In this document: positions 56,327-64,000 of the stretch, one piece after another
How positions within the stretch are numbered: the stretch's first letter is position 1
Layout of the letters: each line of letters begins with the position of its first letter
Origin: Ruminococcus sp.
GTDB taxonomy: Bacteria; Bacillota; Clostridia; Oscillospirales; Ruminococcaceae
Reading direction: 5' to 3'
Length of the DNA stretch: 64,000 nucleotides
Assembly: GCA_021205185.1 (NCBI GenBank)
Contig: JAJPYB010000010.1
Coordinates: 1 to 64,000, forward strand
The notes under the pieces: model-generated
Database searches by the model: none
Told to the model about the DNA's origin: nothing
The model's input: the letters and a program-made list of their open reading frames with translations, nothing else
Position numbers and translations under genes: made by a program

Positions 56327-56580
56327 CTCCTTTGACTGTTTTGTACAAGTATCATAATACGTAAATCTAAAATGAATCTAAACAAACAGAAATCTGCCTG
56401 ACTATACTATAAATTATAGAATTTTGATTTTTCATTGTCAACTCACACAAACGAAAGTTTTGGAAAAGCCCCGTAAATTTCTCCAAAGTTTAGATTGAGT
56501 TTAGAATCCGTTAATATACTAAGTACATAAGATAACCGACAAATTTCGACAAAATGTCTTAAATGAGATGAGGTAATGGT

Positions 56581-57432
56581 ATGTGCAAGGTAGGTTTGGT
56601 TTTGGAGGGCGGCGCAAGTCGTGGTATATTTACGGCTGGCGTGCTTGACTATCTGCTGGAGCAGGATATTTCATTTCCGTATGTTATAGGCGTATCCGCC
56701 GGAAGCGGAAATGCGTCTGGCTTTGTTTCAAAGCAGATTGGCAAATTCAAGGAGCTTCTTTCAAAGGAAACCGACCCTTATTTCGGACTGGGTCAAATGA
56801 GGTACAGCAAAAAGCTGCTTGATACCGATAGTATGATAAACAGCTATTTTTACAAGCGCACGCCTTTTGATTTTGATACCTTTTACGCCTCAAAAGCCGA
56901 ATGCGAATTTGTTGTAACCTGCTGTGAAACAGGAAAACCTGAGTACCACGACGCTAAAGCGGCTGAGGAAGGACTTCCGACCTTAACAAAAGCGTCCTGC
57001 TCGATTCCGTTTTTGTGCGAGCCTGTAAAGCTTGGCGACCAGCATTATTTAGACGGAAGTCTTGCGGATTCTGTTCCTGTAAGGCACACTCTTGAAAACA
57101 AATGCGACAAGGCGGTAGTGGTCCTCACAAGAAATTGGATAGAGGAGCCGCCGACCGATTATGCGCGGCTAAAGCCTGCAATAAATATCGAGTACAAAAA
57201 GCAGTATCCACTTCTTGCCGACACGCTTATCAAGCGCAAGAAAAACTACGAAAGGGATATGGAACAGCTGGATAAGTACGAGCGGCAGGGAGCAGCTTAC
57301 ATAATACGTCCTGAGGGAATGGGCGTTAAGCATTTTGAAAAAAGCAGCAAAAAGATTGACGCATATTATAATCACGGGAGGGAGGTCATAAAGTGGCATA
57401 TGAGCGGACTTTGTGACTTTATGTCGTCATGA
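56581..57432 (+). CDS. Patatin-like phospholipase family protein
   Basis: LVLEGGASRGIFTAGVLDYLLEQ (oxyanion hole), GVSAGSGN (GxSxG), YLDGSLADSVPV (DG). Confidence 0.92.
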   Translation: MCKVGLVLEGGASRGIFTAGVLDYLLEQDISFPYVIGVSAGSGNASGFVSKQIGKFKELLSKETDPYFGLGQMRYSKKLLDTDSMINSYFYKRTPFDFDTFYASKAECEFVVTCCETGKPEYHDAKAAEEGLPTLTKASCSIPFLCEPVKLGDQHYLDGSLADSVPVRHTLENKCDKAVVVLTRNWIEEPPTDYARLKPAINIEYKKQYPLLADTLIKRKKNYERDMEQLDKYERQGAAYIIRPEGMGVKHFEKSSKKIDAYYNHGREVIKWHMSGLCDFMSS

Positions 57433-58118
57433 TTAACTCACTTAAAAAGCTTGGTAACGCAATTTTAACCGCACTTATTTATTTGCTTGCCTTTTTACCC
57501 TCGATTTTTATGCGTCTTTTGTATCGAGGACAAGTAAAATACACCGATCCATCCGCAAAGCAAACTATGAAGCAGGGTGCAGTTTTAATTGCCAACCACA
57601 AAAGCCACAAGGACGGATTTTTCATCCCGATGCTGCTTTTCCCACGAAGGGTTTTTGTGCTTGTAACGAGAAAATGGTACGACAAGCGCTTTTTAAAGCC
57701 GTTGTTTGAGCGACTGCCATATATCCCTATCGACCTGACACAGCCTGATGCGTCTTGGATGTCAGCGGCGGAGGAAGCTTTAAAAAAGGGAAAATGCGTG
57801 CTTATATTTCCTGAGGGGAAGCTTGAAAGAAACGGCAAGCACGAGCCATTTAACTCAGGCTTTTTGCTGCCAGTAAAGCATCTGGGCGTCCCGGTAATAC
57901 CAATGGCGATAAAAGGCGACTACCGATTGTTTCATCGTCAGATGCTTGTCGTTGGAAAGCCTGAAAGAATAGAGCTTAACCAAAAAGGCAGACTGTCAGC
58001 TATTTTACATACAGCGTCAGAGCAATGCGAGCGAGAGGTGTTTTGCCTTGCAGAAGAAGCTGATGACGAAAGAAAAAATGAAGAATTGGAAGAATTGATT
58101 GATTCTCCGCTAAGCTAA
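57429..58118 (+). CDS. PlsC-type 1-acyl-glycerol-3-phosphate acyltransferase-like protein
   Basis: ANHKSHKDGFF (NHxxxxD), LIFPEGKLERNG (FPEG), GVPVIPMAIKG; ATGA overlap with patatin gene. Confidence 0.88.
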   Translation: MINSLKKLGNAILTALIYLLAFLPSIFMRLLYRGQVKYTDPSAKQTMKQGAVLIANHKSHKDGFFIPMLLFPRRVFVLVTRKWYDKRFLKPLFERLPYIPIDLTQPDASWMSAAEEALKKGKCVLIFPEGKLERNGKHEPFNSGFLLPVKHLGVPVIPMAIKGDYRLFHRQMLVVGKPERIELNQKGRLSAILHTASEQCEREVFCLAEEADDERKNEELEELIDSPLS

Positions 58119-58154
58119 GCGGAGTCAAAATATTACCGAAAGGAAAGAAACATT

Positions 58155-58409
58155 ATGAATGAACAGGAAATTGCAACAAAAATCCAAAAGATGATTTGCG
58201 AAAAGCTAGGAGTTGATCCGGATGAGCTGGATAACGACGTTCCGCTGTTTGACGACGGAATCGGACTCGATTCTATTGACTCACTTGAAATTATCGCAGG
58301 CATTGACGAAGAGTTTGGCGTTGATATGACGGGCGTAGGAAAAGAACCGTTTTATAACGTAACCAGCCTTGCCGAATATGTCGCAAATGCGCTTGATGCT
58401 GATAAGTAA
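58155..58409 (+). CDS. Acyl carrier protein
   Basis: 84 aa; GIGLDSIDSLEIIAGIDEEFGVD phosphopantetheine attachment Ser (DSID). Confidence 0.92.
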   Translation: MNEQEIATKIQKMICEKLGVDPDELDNDVPLFDDGIGLDSIDSLEIIAGIDEEFGVDMTGVGKEPFYNVTSLAEYVANALDADK

Positions 58410-58428
58410 CAAGCGGAAAGGAAATGCT

Positions 58429-60765
58429 ATGACAACAGATAAAAACCGTTGTGTTGTAACCGGCTTAGGACTGATAAGCGCAATAGGCAATAACGTTTCA
58501 CAGTGCTGGCAAAATGCAATAAACGGCATCAGCGGAATTAAAAAAGCAAAAGCTGTTGACACGACAGACTGCTATGCAAATCTTGCCGCTGAGGTTGAGG
58601 ACGAAAGCCTAAACGGCGAAGAAAGCATCAACTGGGTTTCCAGACTATGCATTAAGGCGACTGACGAAGCAATGCAGGACGCTGGTCTCTCAGACTTTGA
58701 TAATTCTCCGAAAGCAGCAGTAATTATGGGTAGCTGTGTAGGAGGCGTGTCAAACGCTGAAAAGTATTACAAAAGCGGCAGGAAGGCAGAATACGTCAGC
58801 GAGATTCCCATTTCGCCAATAGCAAACCACGTAGCAAAAACCTATCACGCAGGCGGCGTTGTTACAAACATTGCGAACGCTTGCGCTGCCGGAACGATAA
58901 GCATAGCTTATGCCTGCGACCTCGTCCGATCAGGAAAAGCGGAGGTTGTAATTGTCGGCGGTGCTGATGCATTGGCGTCTGTTCCGTTTGCAGGCTTTTT
59001 GTCACTCCACGCTCTGGATTCAGAACCCTGCTCGCCTTTTAACAGGTGCGGCGGTATTACTTTAGGCGAGGGTGCAGGTGCGCTTATAATCGAATCCTAC
59101 GAGCACGCAGCAAGGAGACAAGCACATATATACTGCGACGTTTTAGGTTCAGGAGTAAGCAGCGACGCTCATCATATTACCGCACCCAGACCTGACGGAA
59201 AGGGACAGATGTGTGCTATTCGCCGAGCAATAAATAGCTCAGGCATAAATCCTTCTGAGATTGGATATATCAACGCTCACGGCACAGGAACCGCTAAAAA
59301 CGACGAAGCGGAATTTCTGTCACTTCACACAATTTTCGATGAGGAAGGTTCCGATTTATCGGTTTCTTCAACGAAGTCTATGGTAGGACATTGCTTAGGC
59401 GCTGCGGGAGCTATAGAAGCGGTATTTGCAATCAAAGCATTGACTGAGGGGAAAATACCGCCGACAGTAGGATATTCGCAGGAGGATTTATCCCGACTTT
59501 CAGACCGTGCAGGAAAGCTTGATTTTTGTCCGAATTTTGCGAGAGAAAAGTCGCTATCAGCCGTTATGAGCAATTCGTTTGCGTTTGGCGGAAACAACGC
59601 AAGCATTGTGTTTTCTAAAGACGTTGGCAATATAAAAACAAAATCCACTCGAGAGCGAGTATTTATCACAGGAATCGGAATTGTCTCGCCGATAGGAAAC
59701 GGTATGGATAATTACATAGAGAAAACGCTTGCTGAAACTCCGCTTGAATGTGACAGCAATGAAAGCGTAATAGACAAGTCGGATTATGAAAATTGCGGAC
59801 TCAAAAATTCGTTTTGCAGAAAGCTTGATAAGTTCAGCCGTTTGCAGGCGGTATCGGGTATGACAGCTCTTTCAGACGCTAAGCTTATCATTGATGACGA
59901 TAACGCTGAGCAAACAGGCATCGTTGTAGGAACATCGGACGGACCTCTTTCGACAATTTGCGATTATCAGCAGGATCTGGTGAACAAGGGCAATTGTTCA
60001 GGCAGCGCATTTAAGTTCCCGAACACGGTTTACAATGCGGCAGGCGGCTATCTTTCAATTTGCTCTGGTATTCGTGGATATAATGTTACGCTCACAAACG
60101 GCGCACAGTCGGGACTTGAAAGTATTTCTTACGCTGTAAATGTTCTTAACAGCGGAGAAGAAAAAGCTGTACTGGCAACGGGAACTGACGAGAACAGCGA
60201 AATCGTAACCGAGCTTTATAAAAAATCAGGCTATTTTGACAGCGGCAATTTTAAGCTTTCCGACGGCAGCACAACTCTTGTGCTGGAAAGTAATAGTTCT
60301 GTTCTGGAACGTGGCGTAAAGCCTTATGCCGAGGTGCTAGGCTGCGGTACGGCCGATTGTCCTGTGCCGTTTGGTACGCTGTCAGGATCTGGCAAAGCGC
60401 TTGAAAATGCAATAAAGCTTGCTCTTGACGACGCTGGTTTGATAAGTGGTGATATAGACGGCATTGTCGGCTTTGCGAACGGACTTAAAGAGGTCGACAA
60501 AATCGAGAACGAGGCGTTAAAGAATACCTTTGGCGAGAGGACGACGCAAATCCCTGCCTTTAATATTCACAAGGTAACAGGAGAAGGTCGTGCGGCGACA
60601 GCTTGTCTGTCTGCGGCGCACGCAGCGCTTATACTTTCAGGAAGGCTTGGGGAAAGCGTTGAAAGCGAAAATCTGGGTGAGGTCGCAGCTTCAAGGCTAA
60701 ACAAGCTTTTGGTAATTTCTTACGGCAGCGGCGGCGTGTATACGGCAGTTATTATAGCAAGATAA
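58429..60765 (+). CDS. Fused beta-ketoacyl-ACP synthase: active KS plus catalytically degenerate KS (chain-length-factor-like)
   Basis: KS1: NIANACAAGTISIAYAC (Cys), INAHGTGTAKNDE (His), KSMVGHCLGAAGAIEAV (Lys, His). KS2 (from about RVFITGIGIVSPIGNG): Cys site is LTNGAQSGLES, HGTGT is GFANGLKEVD, GH is NIHKVTGEGRAA. Confidence 0.88.
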   Translation: MTTDKNRCVVTGLGLISAIGNNVSQCWQNAINGISGIKKAKAVDTTDCYANLAAEVEDESLNGEESINWVSRLCIKATDEAMQDAGLSDFDNSPKAAVIMGSCVGGVSNAEKYYKSGRKAEYVSEIPISPIANHVAKTYHAGGVVTNIANACAAGTISIAYACDLVRSGKAEVVIVGGADALASVPFAGFLSLHALDSEPCSPFNRCGGITLGEGAGALIIESYEHAARRQAHIYCDVLGSGVSSDAHHITAPRPDGKGQMCAIRRAINSSGINPSEIGYINAHGTGTAKNDEAEFLSLHTIFDEEGSDLSVSSTKSMVGHCLGAAGAIEAVFAIKALTEGKIPPTVGYSQEDLSRLSDRAGKLDFCPNFAREKSLSAVMSNSFAFGGNNASIVFSKDVGNIKTKSTRERVFITGIGIVSPIGNGMDNYIEKTLAETPLECDSNESVIDKSDYENCGLKNSFCRKLDKFSRLQAVSGMTALSDAKLIIDDDNAEQTGIVVGTSDGPLSTICDYQQDLVNKGNCSGSAFKFPNTVYNAAGGYLSICSGIRGYNVTLTNGAQSGLESISYAVNVLNSGEEKAVLATGTDENSEIVTELYKKSGYFDSGNFKLSDGSTTLVLESNSSVLERGVKPYAEVLGCGTADCPVPFGTLSGSGKALENAIKLALDDAGLISGDIDGIVGFANGLKEVDKIENEALKNTFGERTTQIPAFNIHKVTGEGRAATACLSAAHAALILSGRLGESVESENLGEVAASRLNKLLVISYGSGGVYTAVIIAR

Positions 60766-60787
60766 GGATGAAAGGAAAATACTGAGT

Positions 60788-61519
60788 ATGAAGGTTGCAG
60801 TTATTACCGGCGCGTCACGAGGAATCGGACGTGCCTGCGCTATAAGACTTGCGGCGGACGGATATACGGTTGTTATAAATTACAGCCATAGCGAGGAGCA
60901 AGCGAAAGAGGCCTTAAACGACATTACAAAAAGCGGCGGAAGCGGTATGACCTGCCGTGCGGACGTTTCCGACTTAAAGGCTGTAAAAGCTATGATGCGA
61001 GAGGTAATAAATACTTACGGACAAATTGACGTGCTTGTAAACAATGCAGGAATTGTAAAGGACGAGTATCTGTTTATGCTAAATAGCGAAACGCTTGACC
61101 GCTGTATGGACATTAACGTCAAGGGATATTTCTATTGCGCTCAGCAGGCGGCGTTAAAAATGTTCCGCAAAAAGAAAGGCGTTATTGTAAATATGTCCTC
61201 CGTAAGCTCTCAGATGGCAATAGCAGGGCAGAGTGTATATAGTGCTACAAAGGGTGCCGTTAATTCTATGACAAGGACTATGGCAAAGGAGCTTGCGCCA
61301 TACGGTATCAGAGTGAATGCGGTAGCCCCGGGATTTATCGAAACGGAAATGATAGATTCAATTCCTGAGGACAAGCGAGAGGAATATTTAAAAGCAATTC
61401 CTTTAGGTCGGCTCGGAAAGGCTGAGGACGTTGCAAACGCAGTATCAATGCTTTGCAGCGATTGCTGCGCCTATATGACAGGGCAAACGCTGGTTTTGGA
61501 CGGAGGTCTTTCGCTATGA
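60788..61519 (+). CDS. 3-oxoacyl-ACP reductase-like SDR (FabG-like)
   Basis: VAVITGASRGIGRACAIRLA, NNAG, SSVSSQMAIAGQSVYSATKGA (Ser-Tyr-Lys), PGFIETEM. Confidence 0.95.
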   Translation: MKVAVITGASRGIGRACAIRLAADGYTVVINYSHSEEQAKEALNDITKSGGSGMTCRADVSDLKAVKAMMREVINTYGQIDVLVNNAGIVKDEYLFMLNSETLDRCMDINVKGYFYCAQQAALKMFRKKKGVIVNMSSVSSQMAIAGQSVYSATKGAVNSMTRTMAKELAPYGIRVNAVAPGFIETEMIDSIPEDKREEYLKAIPLGRLGKAEDVANAVSMLCSDCCAYMTGQTLVLDGGLSL

Positions 61520-61962
61520 TGAATATTAAAGATATAAACGAGCGTATTAAACAGCGCCCGCCGTTTCAGATGATTGAACGTGTTACAAAGCTTGTGAGCG
61601 GTGAGTGCGCTGAGGGAATCAAAAATGTTTCAATAAACGAGCCGTACTTTGTGGGACATTTTCCTGATACGCCGATTATGCCGGGAGTTTTAATAATTGA
61701 AAGCTGCGCTCAGCTATGCTCATTGGTGGTTGAAGACGAGCCGTCGGACGATACGCTGTATGTTCTGTTAAAGGTAGGAAATTTTAAATTTCTAAAGCCG
61801 GTAATTCCGGGTGACACTCTTAACATATCAGTTCGTAAAACTCGTGAAGCTGGTACGCTTATATCGTTTGAAGCTACAGCTTGCGTTGACGGACAGGTAA
61901 GAGCAAAGGGAGAGCTGACATTTACCGCCATAGATAAAGCTTCCGTTTACGCTGAAGACTAA
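61516..61962 (+). CDS. 3-hydroxyacyl-ACP dehydratase (FabZ-like)
   Basis: RPPFQMIERV, EPYFVGHFPDTPIMPGVLIIESCAQLCSLV (catalytic His and Glu), FLKPVIPGDTL. Confidence 0.93.
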   Translation: MMNIKDINERIKQRPPFQMIERVTKLVSGECAEGIKNVSINEPYFVGHFPDTPIMPGVLIIESCAQLCSLVVEDEPSDDTLYVLLKVGNFKFLKPVIPGDTLNISVRKTREAGTLISFEATACVDGQVRAKGELTFTAIDKASVYAED

Positions 61963-61975
61963 GGAGGAACTGTTA

Positions 61976-62752
61976 ATGAACGAAGAATTAAATGCAGTAT
62001 GGGATAAGACAGAAGAAAAGAAAATACTTGTAATAAACGGCAGCCCACAGGGTAACGCAAGCGGAACTATGCGTGTTACAAACGCATTTTTAAAGGGCAT
62101 TGAGGAAAACTCTCTCTTTAAAACGGAAATTATCACGCTGTCTAAAATGAACATTAAGCCCTGCATGGGTTGCCTTTCCTGTTGGGGAAGAACAGACGGA
62201 GAATGTGTAATCCGTGACGACGATGTTCCAAAGATTAAAAAGAAAATTTTAGATGCGGATGTTGTAATTGCGAGCTTCCCGCTATACTTTTTCGGTATGC
62301 CGGGAACTGTAAAGGTACTCAACGACCGACTTTTAAGCACTATGATGCCGTATCGCGGCGAAAAGGCGGTAGAAGGCGAGCCGTTTCAAGAGTTTCGCTA
62401 TGATTATGATTCAAAAAAATTCCTGTTCGTTTCAACCTGCGGCTTTGGAGAGGTCTTCCCATCGTATAACGCTCTGCTTGCACAGCTTGATTGTATTTTC
62501 GGTAAAGGCGGCTATCAGGCGCTCTTGTGCCCGCAGGGAAAAGTGTTCTCAACACCCGAGCTTGATGAGCGAGTTGATAATTATCTTGAAAAATATACTG
62601 CCGCCGGCAAGGAATTTGCTGAAAACGGCGTAATTGGCGAAAGAACTATAACGTCCCTGCAAAAGCCCATTTTCAACGAGCGAAGATTTAAGCTTCTTAT
62701 AAATGAATTCTGGCGGCAGGAGCGAAAAGCAGGGGGAAGTAACAATAAGTAG
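61976..62752 (+). CDS. NAD(P)H-dependent FMN reductase / flavodoxin-like oxidoreductase
   Basis: ILVINGSPQGNASGTMRVTNAFLKGIEE, KPCMGCLSCW, DVVIASFPLYFFGMPGTVKVLNDRLL. Confidence 0.88.
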   Translation: MNEELNAVWDKTEEKKILVINGSPQGNASGTMRVTNAFLKGIEENSLFKTEIITLSKMNIKPCMGCLSCWGRTDGECVIRDDDVPKIKKKILDADVVIASFPLYFFGMPGTVKVLNDRLLSTMMPYRGEKAVEGEPFQEFRYDYDSKKFLFVSTCGFGEVFPSYNALLAQLDCIFGKGGYQALLCPQGKVFSTPELDERVDNYLEKYTAAGKEFAENGVIGERTITSLQKPIFNERRFKLLINEFWRQERKAGGSNNK

Positions 62753-62756
62753 AAAA

Positions 62757-62797
62757 AGAAAAAGCCCTGATAATCGTAATGACTATCAGAGCTTTAA
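62757..62797 (+). terminator. Probable intrinsic terminator of the FAS/PKS-like operon
   Basis: aaaaagccctgataatcgtaatgactatcagagctttaatatt hairpin. Confidence 0.45.
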
Positions 62798-62803
62798 TAT
62801 TTG

Positions 62804-62880
62804 TGGCACGCCAGAAGGGATTCGAACCCCCGACCTTTTGGTTCGTAGCCAAACACTCTATCCAGCTGAGCTACTGGCGC
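62804..62880 (-). tRNA. tRNA-Arg (anticodon ACG)
   Basis: Minus strand GCGCCAGTAGCTCAGCTGGATAGAGTGTTTGGCTACGAACCAAAAGGTCGGGGGTTCGAATCCCTTCTGGCGTGCCA; anticodon loop CTACGAA; encoded CCA. Confidence 0.93.
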
Positions 62881-63020
62881 ATACAAATTTACTGCGCAAT
62901 ATATTTTAACACAACGGCAAACGATTGTCAAGCATTTTTTGCAGAAGTTTCAGAGCGCATGGCGGGCTTTTATTTGCCTGATTTGACAAATCAAACTAAA
63001 ATGGGTATAATAACTAAAAG

Positions 63021-63222
63021 CCAGATAACATAGAAGCTAGAAGCTCGCCCTTTCAGGGCAGAGCAATTCGTAATTCGTAATTATGGTGCAAGAGGAAATT
63101 CTAGCGACTAACCGACTAGAAGACTAGATAACATAGAAACTAGAAAGCTAGAAAGTGTTTACTACAAAAAGTATGAATTAAAAATCTAGTGTCTAGTGAC
63201 TAAGAGACTAGCCGTCTTTTTT
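63021..63222. repeat. CTAG-rich intergenic mosaic repeat
   Basis: agataacatagaaRctagaa occurs twice; nine CTAG tetramers between 63037 and 63211; aattcgtaattcgtaatta; terminal imperfect hairpin ctagtgtct...agagactag followed by a T-run. Confidence 0.6.
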
Positions 63223-63314
63223 TCAGTAGCGGTACAATCCGCCATTAAAACGTTGATTGAGGGGCAAAGCCCCTTGTTGAATATGCAAAGCTTTAACGAC
63301 TGGGGGTGTGACAG

Positions 63315-64000
63315 ATGAGCGCTAAGGCTAAGAAAATTGATTTTTTGACGTTTGCTGTACGTGCGATGCTCAGCATTGCAACCTTTGTGCTTAATCTGTT
63401 GCTGACGTCCTCCTTGGCATTTTTGTTTTCCTCCAGCAACAGCGAAAATACAGAGAGAATACTTACCAGCTTAAAGGTAAACGACGTTGACGTAACGACA
63501 GCGTTTACATTTCACAGTAAGGTGTTTGACTTGCTCGCTTCGTGGAAATCGGTACTGGTAATCTTCGCTTCAATTTTAGTGCTTGTTGCACTCTGGGGAA
63601 TCTTTTATAAAGCTTCAAATTACTACGCTTCAAAGGCGGTAGGAGTTTATTCGAGAATAACCTGCGTTATGTCCATTATAATAGCCGTTCTGGCAATTTT
63701 CGCCGAGCCTGTAATTTCCTATTATTTTGAGGACTTTTCAGAAGCCAACGACACTAAGCTTAAATCCTTCTGCGCTGTAGTGATTATCGCAAGTCTTATT
63801 ATGCTTGTCGTTGGAATTTTGGCTTCAATCTGCTCGTTGCTATTAAGTACGGCGGAGGGCGCTCCTAGAAAGAAGCTTATCGACGACGATCTTTTGCAGG
63901 ACAGCATCAGTGCAAGAGATGTAATCGAGCGCAAGAAGGAAAAGGAAAGAGTTGAAAAGGAAAGCAGTAAGAAGCCGAAAAAGAAGGAAAGGAAAAAGCC
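63315..64000 (+). CDS. Hypothetical multi-TM membrane protein with charged Lys/Glu-rich C-terminus (truncated by window end)
   Basis: Open frame from ATG at 63315 (MSAKAKKIDFLTFAVRAMLSIATFVLNLLLTSSLAFLFSS...) to window end with no stop; absent from ORF track. Confidence 0.7.
   Translation, partial: MSAKAKKIDFLTFAVRAMLSIATFVLNLLLTSSLAFLFSSSNSENTERILTSLKVNDVDVTTAFTFHSKVFDLLASWKSVLVIFASILVLVALWGIFYKASNYYASKAVGVYSRITCVMSIIIAVLAIFAEPVISYYFEDFSEANDTKLKSFCAVVIIASLIMLVVGILASICSLLLSTAEGAPRKKLIDDDLLQDSISARDVIERKKEKERVEKESSKKPKKKERKK

Noticed and set aside
61828-62340. 170-aa minus-strand ORF
   Set aside because: Antisense across the FabZ/flavin reductase junction; low-information serine-rich translation
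62703-62909. ORF encoding ...GTPEGIRTPDLLVRSQTLYPAELLAHTN...
   Set aside because: Antisense translation of the tRNA-Arg(ACG) gene at 62804-62880; a well-known spurious peptide in databases

Overview
64 kb chromosomal window from a low-to-mid-GC Gram-positive gut-type bacterium. It looks Ruminococcus/Oscillospiraceae-like, judging from the dockerin, GH5, GH74 and glycogen genes; this is inferred from protein content and not confirmed by any search. Most of it is ordinary core genome: metG, malQ, glgP, eno, ypeB-like, cysteine desulfurase/thiI, pncC (cinA C-terminal domain), maf, pgsA-like, six tRNAs, ABC transporters and cell-envelope proteins. The most unusual parts are: (1) a compact fatty-acid/type II PKS-like operon at 56.6-62.75 kb (patatin, PlsC-type acyltransferase, ACP, fused KS-KS in which the second KS has lost its catalytic residues, FabG, FabZ, flavin oxidoreductase), a candidate uncharacterised polyene or specialised-lipid pathway; (2) an ATP-grasp/alpha-E/transglutaminase operon that continues into two tandem AstE/AspA-like genes, the second of which has lost its metal-ligand motifs; (3) a signal-peptide-less GH74 divergent from a sugar ABC transporter, with three helically phased copies of a 17-bp motif between them; (4) tandem GH5 cellulases, one with a dockerin and one with a lipoprotein signal; (5) an orphan holin-like gene pair; (6) a promoter-terminator leader that may encode a small RNA. 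A MATE gene near the left edge carries a single-base frameshift in an A-run. No CRISPR array, rRNA, transposase or intact prophage was seen.
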